In this document: piece by piece, positions 21,428-34,500 of the stretch | How positions within the stretch are numbered: the first letter of the stretch is position 1 | How the letters are laid out: each line of letters opens with the position of its first letter | Translations under genes and position numbers: made by a program | Source: Thalassia testudinum | Lineage: Eukaryota; Streptophyta; Magnoliopsida; Alismatales; Hydrocharitaceae | Reading direction: 5' to 3' | Length of the DNA: 64,000 nt | NCBI GenBank assembly: GCA_037157565.1 | Contig: JAZHRO010000003.1 | Location: 43,103,001-43,167,000 of the forward strand | Notes under the pieces: generated by a model | Seen by the model: the letters and a program-made list of their open reading frames with translations, nothing else | Databases searched by the model: none | What the model was told of the DNA's origin: nothing

Positions 21428-24400
21428 TTGGCCACAGCCAACGCCTCTATCAATTGTAGATCAGGGCCACTTCAAATGGGCTTTGGGAACAAGAAGATTC
21501 GGTTGAATGTTTTTGATACCTACAAGCAATCCAGATTTGAAGATTGTTCTCAGATTGAGGTTGTTGATGAAATAATTGAGGAGACTACTCCAGCACTCTT
21601 ATGTAGAGATCCCCTTAAAAAGGTCATATCTAAGGACCATCCTCCGACTATTGAAGAAACTAAAGAGGAAATACCCGAATTAGAAGAGTTGCTGGGGATA
21701 CACACAGAATCTCTGTCCCCACCCTGGATCGTGAAGGTAGACCCGCTACCTGAGGCAGAGACGTATCAACTTAAACCCTCAATCCAAAAGGCTCCTGAGT
21801 TGGAGTTGAAACCCCTCCCAAGCACATTGAAATATGCTTTCCTTGTCTCTAATGACACGCTACCCGTTATTATCTTGTCTGCATTATCTGAATCACAGGA
21901 GGGCGCTCTGATTGAGTGTTTACAAAGGCACAAGGAAGCAATTGCCTAGTATATTACTGATATTAAGGGTGTTGATCCCACCCTTTGTATGCATGATATA
22001 TACACGGACGAGTCCGTGAAACCTTTTCAAGACATGCAGAGAAGGCTCACCCCTAATATGCGAGAGGTTGTTAAAAAGGAGATTCTAAAATGGCTGAATG
22101 CAAGGATTGTCTATCCCATTTCAGATAGTAAATGGGGCAGTCCTATACATGTGGTGCCCAAGAAGGTAGGAATCACTGTGGAAGAGAATGAACAAGGAGA
22201 GTTGGTGACCACTAGACCCTCAACTGGTTGGAGGGTCTGCATTGATTACCACCATTTGAACACAGCTACCCAGAAAGACCATTTCCCCTTACCACTTATC
22301 GATCAGATTTTGGAACGACTGGTGGGGAACAAGTACTTCTGTTTTCTTGACGGGTACTCTGGGTATAAACAAATAGCTATTGTTCCTGATGATCAGGAGC
22401 GTGCCACCTTCATGAGTCCGTATGGCACATTTGCATTCCGCCGAATGCCATCCGGGTTATGTAATGCTCCTACCACTTTCCAACAATGTATGATGGCTAT
22501 CTTTTCTGATATGATCAACGAGTTTGTTAAAATTTTCATGGATGACTTCTCCATTTACGGCTCCTCATTTGACCTATGCCTTTCGCACCTTGATAAAGTC
22601 TTAACCCGTTGCGAAGAGGCAAAGTTGGTGCTTAGCTTGGAGAAAAGCCACTTTATGATCCAGCAAGGAATTGTGTTAGGGCATGTAGTTTCCAAGAGAT
22701 GATTAGAGGTGGACACAGCAAAAATTGATTCCATCTCCAAGCTTCCATCGCCTGCCAATGTTTGTCAGGTTAGATCTTTCCTTGGCCATGCTGGATTTTA
22801 TAGGTGCTTCATTAGAGATTTCAGTAAAATCTCTAAGCCACTCTGCGACCTGTTAGTGAAGGATGTCTCCTTCGATTTTGATGGTAGATGTGGCGAGGCT
22901 TTCCAAGTCTTAAAGAAAGCCCTTATTACCATGCCGATTCTCCAAGCACCAGATTGGACCCTCCCGTTTGAGCTAATTGTGATGCTTCTGATTTTGCAGT
23001 GGGAACGGCATTAGGTCAAAAGGTTGATGGCAAACCTCATGTGCTGCATTATGCCAACAAGACCCTTACGGATCCTCAGCAAAACTACACGATCACTGAA
23101 AAAGAACTTCTTACTGTAGTATTTGCTTTGGAAAAGTTTCGGTCATATCTTTTAGGATCCAAGGTTGTGGTGTTCACTGATCATTCTGCCTTAAAGCATC
23201 TTCTTACTAAAAAGGACACCAAATCTCGCCTAATTTGTTGGATTCTGCTACTCCAGGAGTTTGACGTGGAAATTAAAGATAAGAAAGGAGTTGAGAATGT
23301 GGTAGCAGATCATCTGTCTAAGATCCCTATTGAGGCATCAAACCCTACTGGCGATATTCAAGAGACTTTCCCTGATGAGTCTCTGATGGCCGTGGAGGCT
23401 CAAACTCCTTGGTTTGCTGACATAGTGAACTACCTGGTCACGGGCATTACCCCCAATACTTGGGACAAGCAGAAGCGAGACAGGTTTCTTGCTGATGCTA
23501 AATTTTATCACTGGGAGGAGCCTGAGCTTTTTAGAATAGGCCCTGACCAGCTTTTCCGCCATTGCGTCCCTGACGAAGAACAGAGAAGTATTTTGAGTTT
23601 CTGCCATGACCTCCATAGTAGGGGACATTTTAGTGGGAAAAAGGCTGCCCATAAGGTTCTTCAATCTGGCTTTTGGTGGCCCACATTATTCCGAGATGCA
23701 CATACATATGTGGGCTCATGTCTATGTTGCCAGCAAACGGGAACCATCAGAAAAAGGGATGAGATGCCCTAGCAACCTATCCTCCTTGTTGAGATCTTTG
23801 ATATTTGGGGCATCAATTTCATGGGTCCCTTTCCTGTGTCCTTCGGATATGAGTATATCCTTGTGGCTATGAACTATGTATCAAAATGGATAGAAGCCAT
23901 ACCCACGCGAACCAATGACCATTCTATGGTCTTGGGTTTTGTTAAGGCTAATATCATTTCTCGGTTCGGGTGTCCAAGGACGATCATAAGTGATGGAGGA
24001 CCTCACTTCAAGAACGTACACTTCACAAGACTACTCCAAAATTTGGGAGTTAACCACATGATAGCCACACCTTACCATCCCCAAACGAGTGGACAAGTTG
24101 AAGTGTCTAATAAGGAGATTAAACGAATTTTAGAAAAAACTGTCAGGCCCGACCGTAAGGATTAGTTTAGAAAACTAAATGATACTCTTTGGACCTACAG
24201 AACTGTGTATAAGACTCCCTTGGGCATGTCTCCTTTCCGTCTTGTCTACGAAAAGGCATGCCATCTTCCCGTTGAAATCCAACATAAAGCCTATTAGGCT
24301 ATTAAAAATGTTAACTTGAATCTGGATAAAGTGGGAAAGGCACGTATTTAGAGTTAAGTGAGCTTGAGGAGCTTCGTAATGAAGCCTATGAAACTTCTCA

Positions 24401-24692
24401 AGCTTACAAGCAACGTACAAAGGTCTTCCATGATAAGCACATCATTAGAAAGACTTTTGAGCCCAACCAGTGGGTCTGACGTTTCAATTCTAGACTTAAA
24501 TTATTTCCAAGAAAGCTCAAGTCCCACTGGGATGGGCCATACGTTGTTATCAATACTTTCCCTCATAGAGCTGTAGAAATTTAGAACCCTACTTCTGGTG
24601 CGAGCTTTAAGGTAAATGTCCAGTGACTTAAACCTTATATTACTCTTTCAGATGGCCAGGTTTTAAATGCACTTTGGCTTGAGGAGCCTTAG
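21428..24692 (+). pseudogene. E3 pol: RT, RNase H, integrase, decayed
   Basis: The RT spans about 21990-22700, with WRVCIDYHHLN, HFPLPLIDQILERL, DGYSGYKQIAI, FRRMPSGLCNAPTTF and catalytic FMDDFS near 22535. RNase H spans about 22960-23330 ([28 protein letters not shown]). Integrase spans about 23560-24300, with the zinc-finger residues [25 protein letters not shown] and [11 protein letters not shown]. The first catalytic Asp of integrase is Asn (AAT at 23815-23817). Stops occur at 21948, 22700, 23770 and 24163 and a frameshift near 22985. The C-terminal part (about 24300-24692) resembles that of E4 and has no chromodomain. Confidence 0.85.
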
Positions 24693-24742
24693 CTCCTCCC
24701 ACTCTGCTCCTCAGGTGATATTCTTCTATGTCTATATTTTTC

Positions 24743-24777
24743 CAATGAGGACATTGTCAATCTTAGGCATGGGGGGT
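24743..24777 (+). other. E3 central hairpin plus G-tract module
   Basis: CAATG-AGGA-CATTG (24743-24756), then TCAATCTTAGGCATGGGGGG, about 50 bases after the pol stop. Confidence 0.75.
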
Positions 24778-26051
24778 ATAACCTGAGGATGTTTATAGCA
24801 TTTATAAATATTTGCATACATTTAGGATAGTGATTTAAAAAAAAAAATCTTTTATTTTCTTGACCTGAATTGGTTAGTCCCTAGTAGAAAATTTATCAAG
24901 GAGGTGTCATTAAAGATTTTATTTTAAAATTGTTTCTTAAGTTTAGAATCCAATACAGTTTCATTCACTTGCACGTAAACTGGGTAATGGATTTTTGTAG
25001 AAAACCAATAAGCATTTTTAATCTACTGAACCCTTGGACAATTAACAAGGAGTCAGGCATACTATCTTTATTAGATCCACCTCATATTTGTGAGAAGAAA
25101 GTAGAGAGATTACTGGTGCGCTAAGTCTAGTGCAAGGACTCTTAAGTTTTAGACAATTAGATAAGGATACCTCAGAGTTAGGCATAGTTTTTCGCTTTCT
25201 GTTCCTATGTGCGTACATTGTGTGAAGTCCTGAGAATCACCAAATAAGGTAGATACACAGAAATTGAGTCTTAATAAAATTATGACTATGGTAGATGGTT
25301 GTGACCATCCTTCATAAAGTCCTTGGCTGAAGGAGGGTAATAGTGTCAAAGGTCAGAAATACGCTTATCCTATCCATTCCTTCCCGGTGCCGAGAGTAGG
25401 CACTTCCACCAAATAAGCTACACAACATCCTCTTAACCACCATCATTCCAAATAATGTCTCATAAATAAAAGTCTACATCGTGTTATGTTGATTTATGAA
25501 AGAAAACAAAAAAAGAAAAAAAAAAAAGAAAGAAAGAGAGAAATATTTATATTAAAAAAAAGGAGAAAAAGAAAAAGAAAATAGTTCAAGTTTATAGTTT
25601 TATCTTCGTGTTACTTTTTCATTATATATCGATGTTTTTGATGCAACAATAAAAACACCCATTGCGATCCACCAAATATGACCCTTACCTACTTTTCAAT
25701 ATTTCTGACCGCCCGAATACTGGCTGAGGTCCTCTAACTTAGTTGTAGGGTTATTAGGACTTTAATTAAAGTGTGAATGCCATGTGAGGCCACCGAACAG
25801 TGAGTATATTTACAAAATCTGGTGAGATGGGTGAATCATAGAAAGAAAAGAAGGAAAAAAGTGAGCACAAAGGAACATCAAGAGAGAACAGTTGTTTAGC
25901 CTCTCTCTGAGTTGACTTGTTTGATAGTCTATAGATTTAGAGTTTGTAGTACTAGATTACGTGTAGCTTCAAATTAGTGTGTGCCACCAAATACAAATCC
26001 ATTCAACTCGATATCTCGTACCTAAGCCAAAAAGCCAAGGTCAAATTACAG
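24778..26051 (+). other. E3 3' spacer, left part
   Basis: About 1.3 kb without a supported gene; A/purine-rich at 25500-25585. It is split by E4 at 26051/39736 and continues there. Confidence 0.6.
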
Positions 26052-26056
26052 ATTAT
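26052..26056 (+). repeat. Target site duplication of E4, left copy
   Basis: ATTAT immediately before TGATGAG; the right copy is at 39731-39735 after ...CACCA. Confidence 0.9.
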
Positions 26057-28893
26057 TGATGAGAGCCTCATCATGAACCCTACTAGCACATTTTGATCTA
26101 AATAAGTGTACAAAAGCTCCTACAAAACCTAAGGGAAAGCATAAATCAGAGAATTCTAAATTTAACAATAAAATAATTCACAAGGGGTAAAACTACAAGT
26201 TTATCAATGCAGTACGCAAACGGGGTGTCTAAGGATCTAAACACAGGTCAAATGGGCTTAATAAGAAAGAAAGTGGGATGACCTGATCTGAAAAGGGTTA
26301 TAGTAATTTCTAGGAATTAACTGGCATTTTGTAACCCTAAGAACAAACCCGCTTTATTTCATGAAGTTTCTATCAAGATAAAAGTCAAATAAACCCTCTA
26401 AAATTCATGGAAAAACATCCCCTAGGGTTTAAAACCTTCAATTTGGCCAGTGGAACCTGCCTTGACCTAAATTGAGAATCATACCCAATTTTTGACCTAA
26501 TTTGGGTTTTTATGCAAATTGACCACTCAAACATGGTCAAACCAAAAATCAAACATCACCATTAGATTCCTTAAGTCCAAATTAGGTTTATACCAAAATT
26601 TGGACCTAAGGGAAGGCCATCTTGACCTACTTTACAAATTGGTCCTCTTGAATTACTTTTCGACCCTTATCTTTTTTGAATCCTTGCATTTTTCCCCCCA
26701 ACTTCCCTTTCGTTCTTTACAGAATGGCCCCTCTGCCACCCCACACAACTGCCCATACCTCTGGCGACCTTGCGTGGAGGATGGCACTGCTTAGGGTATG
26801 GGAGCCGCCCTCAAAAATGAAAGGGGGGTTCCCTGCGTCGTCCTCTTTCACAGGGACCCCCTCCCATGACCTGTCATTGCCCACTCCTCTCATGCGAACA
26901 CGCGAGAGGAATGGATCTCCATCTCCAGCAAGCCCTCCACGATCTCTCCTCGAGATTCTCCTCTCGCCATCTACTATAAAAGGGATGGCATGGCTCTCCA
27001 GTCGTCTCAAGCCTGATTTGGCCGAGGAATTCCCCCAAACTTCGTCTCCTCCTCCTCTGGTCAAGTGCCCGCAAGCTCCGGTGACCCTTCCTCCTCCCCT
27101 TCGTCGCTCTACTGCCATACCTGCAGCAGAGTTCACTTCGCCTCGTCCACCCATGCCAGGCCTCACCAGCTGGCACCTTCCTGACCTCCTCCTCGTCGCC
27201 GTTACCCCCCTCTGGGCATCTTCATCTCCGGCGTCGATAGGCATGCACCGAGCGCCTCCTCCTCTCCTTTCGTCAATTAAGTAGGTAAACACTCTTCCCC
27301 TTACTCTCTCCTTTATTTCCCCCTTATTAATTTGCTGTCTCCACCCACCGACCACCGCTATCCATCACCACCTTCTCCATCTCCGGCCGCCCTCCAGCGA
27401 GGCATTCCCGCCATTCCACGCCTCCATCCACCTCGCCAGCTACCCCTTAAGCACCGCGACACCTCACTGAACCTGAATCCGCACTCCATTCACCACGCCA
27501 CACCTCCAGAGCACCCCCTGAACACACCCACTCTTACGCACGCAGTGTGCCCTAGGCGCACGGCCACAGGCACTCTCACGTCTCACCGACCACCTCTACA
27601 CACTCACCACACCTCGGCGAACCTCCCTGAGCCTTTTGACGTGGCCGCGAAGCCATTTTAGTGTTTTCAAGACCCAGGTGCTCGCCGCCATTGTCAAGCA
27701 AAGTGAAGCTGCTTCGCGAAGCTTCTTCAGGTCCATCCGCTCCAGGAGTAAGCACCAGGTGACGCGGAATTGAGGCGTGAGCATGTCCAGGTTTTCAATT
27801 GGGGTTGTAAGCCTCGGCTGGTGCCCCAAATTGCTCGTGCCTCCTGCCTGCAGACGCACGAAGCAGCAGGTGGGACTTTAGTCCCACCTTGGAAGTGTGT
27901 GAGCTCACGCCCACACATAAATTGAAAAAGTGTTCCTGGCTTATCGCCTCGAAACACTGGGGTGAGGTCCCTCACCCTCACTCACTGGGTCTCGTCCGCG
28001 GCACTGCCCACGCAAACCTGACCCGCGACCCGATTACCCTGATCCGTGCACTCCTCACGCACCACACCCATGCCGGTGCGCCTGGACCAGGGCACGCGAC
28101 CCGACCCGATTACCCAGCTCTGGGAGAGCGTACCAAAGAGAGATTCAGAGAGAGAGAGACGCGGGAAAGGGTAGGGGTAGGTTTTGCGTTCGCATGTGTG
28201 CAGGGAACAAGTGAGGAAGAAGAAGAGGAAGAGCAGGTGACGAGGACTTAACCTCAAAGCTCCAGCAGCAGAGAGAAAGAAGAAAGGAGGAGGAGCGAAA
28301 AGAGAGACGAAGAAGGAAGGAGCTACTGAAGAAAGAAGGATAAGAAGACGTAGAAGAAAGAAGAAAGAAGAAGAAGCAGCAGCAAAGAAAAGGAAAAGAA
28401 AAAGAAGAACCGTAGCAGAGGAGAAGAAGAAGAAGAAGAAGAGAAGACAACAAAAGAAAGAAGGAGGCACTGTAGCAACAAGGCTGTTAAGGCGTCTGAT
28501 TCAGAGAATCAGACATCTGAAATGGGGAAAGGCAGAAGAGAAAGAGAAAAAGAGAAGGAAAAGAAAAGAAGAGACGGGAAAGAGAAGAAGAAAAGAGAAA
28601 GAAAAGAACCGCAGCTGCTGAAAGAAGAGAAGGCACAGTGCAAGAAGAGAGAAGAAGAAGCCGAGAGAAAGGAGGAAGAAGAAAAAGAGAAATTTTTGCT
28701 CACTCTCTCTCTCTTAAATTTTTGCAACAGTATTGTGAACCTATATGTTTCTAGAATGACGTGTGCTCCCTGAGTTCGACCTCGGAATAATCTAAATCTC
28801 GAGTAATAAATAAATTAAACTGGTGACCGTTTTTTGCAATATATTGCAATGAAGGTAATCTTTATAACACCGCAAATGATGAGAACGCCACCA
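26057..28893 (+). repeat. E4 5' LTR (LTR B, 2837 bp)
   Basis: TGATGAGAGCC... to ...AACGCCACCA. TATA box at 26975-26982, purine-only tract about 28200-28700, hairpin 28494-28514, U5 motif CTCCCTGAGTTCGACCT at 28766-28782. ORFs in either strand within 26676-28480 are LTR sequence and occur in both LTRs. Confidence 0.95.
26975..26982 (+). promoter_or_regulatory. TATA box of E4 5' LTR
   Basis: TATAAAAG about 920 bp into the LTR, the likely core promoter of E4. Counterpart at 37805-37812. Confidence 0.65.
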
Positions 28894-28915
28894 GTTTTGC
28901 TGGGGAGCAACGGCC
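28894..28915 (+). other. E4 primer binding site remnant
   Basis: Directly after the LTR: GTTTTGCTGGGGAGCAACGG. It looks like the usual tRNA-Asp site context (TTTTGG...GGGGAGCAACGG) with about 10 bases of the tRNA complement missing. Inferred by comparison with E1 and E2. Confidence 0.5.
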
Positions 28916-29832
28916 ATTCTAGAAGCTACTTATTCACAATTTTTGATTTACTACTGACTTAAGCTCTTCTCTTTTGTTGTGCAGGCACAAGGAAACAAGA
29001 AGGAAACAAATAGCCGCACAACAACCACGCCAAAGGACAGGAAATTTTCTATCCTCTCTTTTAAGCCCCTAAAATTCTAAAGAGGAAGAAAAAGAAAAAA
29101 GCAATTTAGGAATAACCTATCGTCCATACCTAGTAAATCACAGAAGTTGCCTGTTTTCAAATTTCAACACATTCTATCTGTACATCCACTAAAGGTATTT
29201 AGGGCTAAAACTTTCTTGCTTGAGCCCTAATTACCTAATCTTAAGGCAACTAACTGGACCAATTAGAGCCAACTTAAGACTCAACGCTAGGGTTTTAGAG
29301 ACACACTTTCTAATCAAGAATTGAGAATTCTCAAAAGAAGTGTGCCCAAGCCATTGCTTGAAAACATCTATTAAGAGAAACCCTAAGCAATTCGGCTCTT
29401 AAATCACTTGAACCTTAAAAGACAAGACCTAATAAGCTCTCAAAGGAACTAATAGGTGAAGTTGATCCCTTGGATCAACCAACATTTAAATTAGGTCACT
29501 TTTTGCACTCAAAAGGTTAAAGTTCAAGTGAAACCCTAAGCACCTTGATCCTAATTAAAAGTGGTAGACTTAAGAGGTCAAGGTCCCCATTCTGGTCTAC
29601 TTGGAATCTCAGTGACAAGAGAGGTCGAGTGGGGGAAACCCTGTAACCCGTGGAGGCGCTCTACCGTGTAGGGGTCTTCGTGGGACTCACCCTCTCTGGC
29701 TGCCTAGGTAATTCTCAGGTGGACGACCTTCTGATTAAGGGGTACCATCCGCCCCAAACCTCTATAGTCACCCAACATTTTGGGTGCTTGATTGGGTCCA
29801 GCACCTGCTAACCTCGTCTAATCCATCAGTGC
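28916..29832 (+). other. E4 untranslated leader
   Basis: About 0.9 kb without a gene. A splice-acceptor-like TTTTGTTGTGCAG|G ends at 28984; the same context (CTCTTTTG...CAGGCA) is found after the E1 primer site near 880-893. Confidence 0.5.
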
Positions 29833-31580
29833 ATGTTTGGTAGGAGGTTCTTGAAACCTCCTCTAGAAATTCACTCTCCTCGAGGCCAAGCCTCGATACC
29901 CTTGTTTGTGCAACCAACTCTTCACATAAACCTCTCCTCTGATTCTGAACCCAACTCACCTTCTTCTTCCACAATGGCTCAGCCAGTTAAGGAAGAGAAT
30001 AATCTTGAGCACCAGCTCCAGCGACTCAATGACCTCTTCCAGAACTTCATGAACCCACCGTAGCATCCCATGATGCGAGATCACTATAAGCCCGCTGCAG
30101 TGCCAATTGAGCCTCAAGTCAGAATCCCGACTAGAGGACCTGATTCTGAACTGAATCCCAACATGATTCATGCCATACCTAAATTCCATGGGCTTAATTC
30201 TGAAGACCCCTTCCAGCACATCAAACAGCTGAAGCATCTGGCCCAGACTTTAGGGTTAGATGCGCATAATCGGGATATCTTACTCATGAAGATGTTCTCT
30301 TTCTCCCTTATGGACAATGCAGCCCACTGGTATCTGACCCAGACCCATCCGATCAACACTTGGGTGGAACTTCAGTCTAAGTTCTTGAAAAAGTTCTTCC
30401 CTGTTGGTCGGACCAATGCCTTGCGCCATTAGATTACTCACTTCACGCAACAGACGGGAGAACCTCTTCATGAGGCATGGGATCATTTTCAAAATCTCAT
30501 GAGAAAGTGCCCCCATCACAGAGTTCCTAAATAAGAACAAGTCCAGTCTTTTTACAAGGGACTCCGTGAGGATATTAGACTGTTTGTCAGTGCAACTTGC
30601 GGAGGGAATATCATGGGTCAACATGAGGACACCGTGTGGGAGATTCTCAAGAATATGTGCTAGAACTCCATCAACAATGACTCCATGGGACTATTCGACA
30701 GGACGAATACCCGCGCAGCGACGAACATTAGGGGAGCACATGAGATGTAGGGCCTGTCCGCATCAGTCAACCTGGAATTAATGGTCAGTCGATTGGACAA
30801 GGTCCCTATTATTGAGAAGAAGGTGGATTAGCTGACTCAGCATTTGCAACGAGCCACCTCTGCGCAGAACTCCTTTGCATAGCCCCCTCCCACATGGGAG
30901 ACTGTGTAGAACATCTTCCACCAACCTTCTCTCAGGGTGGACTTGTATCCACCCCCATCTGACTCTCGGATCGGAGGAACCTCTGATCCTTTCTATTCTA
31001 GTCGAGGGAGCTCTACTCCCCTATTCTTTGACTTTTCTGAGGCTCCTCAGACTTGCGAGGACCTCAACACCATCCAGAATGACCCATTCTCCAATACCTA
31101 CAATCCTGGATGGAGAAACCATCCCAACTTCCAGTGGGCGGGGAATTCCTAAAATCCGAGACCACCATTTCAGCCCCGTCCACCAGCACCTCGTCCTTAT
31201 CAGTCGCCTCAGCCTCGGCCCAACCCCACTTATCCATCCAGGCCAAACCAAGACCAAATGTCCCTCATCCTCCAGACTTTGGCTGACATTCAGAGAACGA
31301 ATCAGCTATTCAAAAGAAACACAAGGACAAAATCACAGAGGTTCGAAATCAACTGGCCTAGTTGGCAAATTCTCGCTAACCAGGCACGCTTCCTTCTCAG
31401 CCTCTACCTAACCCTAATAGCGTACCGACCCAGCAGCGCGTTATGAACCCAAACTCGAGCCAAGCACACATGGTTTATCAGGCCCCTTCTATTCCTTCAC
31501 CTAACGGGATGGAAGCTTCAACTTCTTATGTGGGTTATCAACAGCAGCAGCCCATTCTACCAACCCCCAACCAGAACTAG
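29833..31580 (+). pseudogene. E4 gag, decayed
   Basis: ATG at 29833 (MFGRR, as in the E2 gag). The capsid core spans about 30170-30560 (FSFSLMDNAAHWYL, WVELQSKFLKKFFPVGRTNALRH, QQTGEPLHEAWDHF). Numerous stops follow, nearly all TAG or TAA where relatives have Gln, Arg or Trp (30061, 30430, 30532, 30661 and others). The C-terminal part is Pro/Gln-rich with YNPGWRNHPNF at about 31100, a motif also present in the E2 gag (YNLGWRNHPNFAW). At least one frameshift lies around 31320-31600. Confidence 0.8.
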
Positions 31581-31589
31581 GCAGGACTT

Positions 31590-34500
31590 AACTCTGTAAC
31601 AACCCGTAGTGGTAAGGTGACCCAAGATCCACCTTATCCAGACCACTCCAAGCCTGGTAGTGACCCAAATCCTAGGGCAGTCATCCAGGATGTTCCTATC
31701 CCTGTCCCAGATCAAAAACCTAGACCTATCCTAGAGGAACCAACCAAGGTTCCATTTCCCGAGGCCTTAACTAAGGGAAAGAAGACAACCAAATCCGTGG
31801 CTCCTGAGGAGGATCTGGTCAAGCTCTTTGAGCAAGTCCAAATAAACATGTCCTTGATGGATGCGATCCGCCACATACCAGCTTACGCATGATTTTTGAA
31901 AAATGTGTGTACACCTCAGCGTAAGACAAGAACCAAGAGTGGGAGTCCAATTGTACTGTCAGAGCAAGCCAGCTCTGTAATCCTGAGCAGACTCCCACCC
32001 AAGGCAAAAGACCCAAGCACTCCCCTGATTTAATGCAAAATTGGTGAAACCCAGTTCGATAGAGCATTGTTAGACTTAGGTGCTTCCATAAACTTGATAC
32101 CCACATCCTTACTCAACCACCTAGAAGAATCTGAGCTAAAATCGACCGAGGTGACACTACAGTTAGCAGATCGATCTATCAAGTCACCAAAAGGGATTCT
32201 TGAGGATGTTATTGTAAGGGTGCGGGATTTTTACTTCCCTGTGGACTTCATAGTCTTAGATATTGACGCACTTGAAAATCCAAGGGATACACCGATCATA
32301 CTAGGGAGACCTTTTCTGGTCACTACAAGGGCCAACATAAGTTGTGAAGAGGGCCAAATAGAACTGAAATTTGGGAATCATACTCTCAAAATTGATATCT
32401 TTAAGGCCCAACAAGGGATCAATTGCGGTGTCATTGAACAAATCTGTGATGTTAGAGCTTTGGTTGATGAACCACAACTTGATGACAACATGATTATTCC
32501 TCATCAACCACAAGAAGATCTTGAACCGCAATTAGAGGAGTCAGACCCTGATTTAGACAAACCTATAACTCCTACCCTTGTACCCCACGCTCACTCTGAA
32601 CCACCCGCTGCTGCTGATAACCCCATTCTTGAACTCAAACCCCTTCCCGACCATTTAAAATATGTCTTCTTGGGTTCTAATCAAACATTTCCTGTGATTA
32701 TAAACTCCAGACTCACACCTGATCAGGAATCCCATCTGATTACTGTTCTCCAGCAACATCGCAGAGCCATTGGTTGGACTCTCGATGATTTGACTGGAAT
32801 AAGTCCCTCTTATTGCACACATCGTATTTATTTTGAAGAGGGTGCACGACCTTCCCGGGAAATGCAGAGACGTTTGAATCCCAATCTGTAGGAGGTCATG
32901 AAAAAGGAGATCATTAAGTGGTTAGATGCAGGGATCATCTACCCGATCTCCGACAGTCGTTGGGTGAGCCCAATCCAGGTTGTGCCTAAAAAGGCAGGGC
33001 TCACCACCATTACGACTGAAATCGGAGAAGTCATACCTACCCATATAGCCAACTCATGGAGAGTCTGCATAGATCACCAAAGACTCAATTCCTCCACGAA
33101 GAAGGATCATTTCCCACTACCATTCATTGATCAGATTCTCGAGAAATTAACAGGAAATAGATTCTTCTGCTTCCTTGACGAGTACTCCGGCTATAACCAA
33201 GTGGCTATTCATCCTGAGGACCAAGAGAAGACCACATTCACCTACCCCTTTGAGACGTACGCATTCCGAAGGATGCCTTTCGATTTCTGCAATGCACCCG
33301 CGACTTTTCAGCGGTGCATGCTTGCTATATTCTCTGATATGGTAGGTGATTTTCTGGAAGTCTTCATGGATGACTTCTCAGTTTTCGGGGCATCATTTTA
33401 TGATTGCCTCTAGCACTTGGTTCATATACTCAGGCGTTGCATTGACGTAAATCTGGTTCTTTCCTGGGAAAAGAGCCACTTCATGGGCCTGAGGGGACCA
33501 TCCTAGGGCATTTAATTTCTAAGAAAGGCATCCAAGTGGATCGAGCCAAGGTTGATCTGATTTCTCAACTTCCTATGCCTGGCTCGATCAGGGACATCCG
33601 TTCTTTTCTGGGGCACGTCGATTTTTACCATCGTTTCATCCCTGATTTCTCGAAAATTGTGCACCCCCTGACCAGTCTTCTCTCCAAGGATGTACCCTTT
33701 GAAAATTTCAAGGAATGCACTCAAGCTTTTGAGAACCTTCATGACCGAGTCACCCAAGCCCCGATCCTACGGTCCCCTGATTGGTCTCAACCCTTTGAGA
33801 TCATGTGCAATGCATCTGACTTCGTTGTAGGAGCGGTTCTGGGGTAGAAGATTGACGGGAAACCCGTGGTCATCTACTACGCTAGCAAGACACTTGACGA
33901 GGCTCAGCGTAACTACACAGTTACGGAGAAAGAGCTGCTAGCCATAGTATTTACCCTCGAAAAATTTCGATCTTATCTCCTGGGTTCCCACGTCATCATC
34001 TACTCAGATCACACTACTGTGAGGCATCTCCTTTCTAAGAAGGACGCGAAGCCTCGATTAATCCGATGGATCTTGCTGTTGCAAGAATTTGACCTCGAGA
34101 TTCGCGACAAGGCAGGAAGACAGAACGTGGTAGCTGACCACTTGTCTCGCCTTCCTTCTGAGATCATCGACCCTTCTGGACCCATCACGGAGCCTTTTCT
34201 TGGTAAGCACCTATTGACTATTGGTACTAGGCTTCCATGGTTTGCTGATATAGTAAACTACCTGGCATCTCGTCAGATCCCGTCTGATTGGCCAAAGGCC
34301 AAGAAAGACAAGTTGCGCTCTGATGCCAAGTACTACATCTGGGAAGACCCATACCTTTTCCGCATAAGTGCTAACCAAATCATCCAGAGATGTGTCTCGG
34401 AGGGCGAAGTCAATGACATTCTCTCCTTCTGCCATGACCAGGCATGCGGTGGCCATTTCTCTGGGCACAAAAATGCATCAAAAATCCTCCAGTGTGACTT

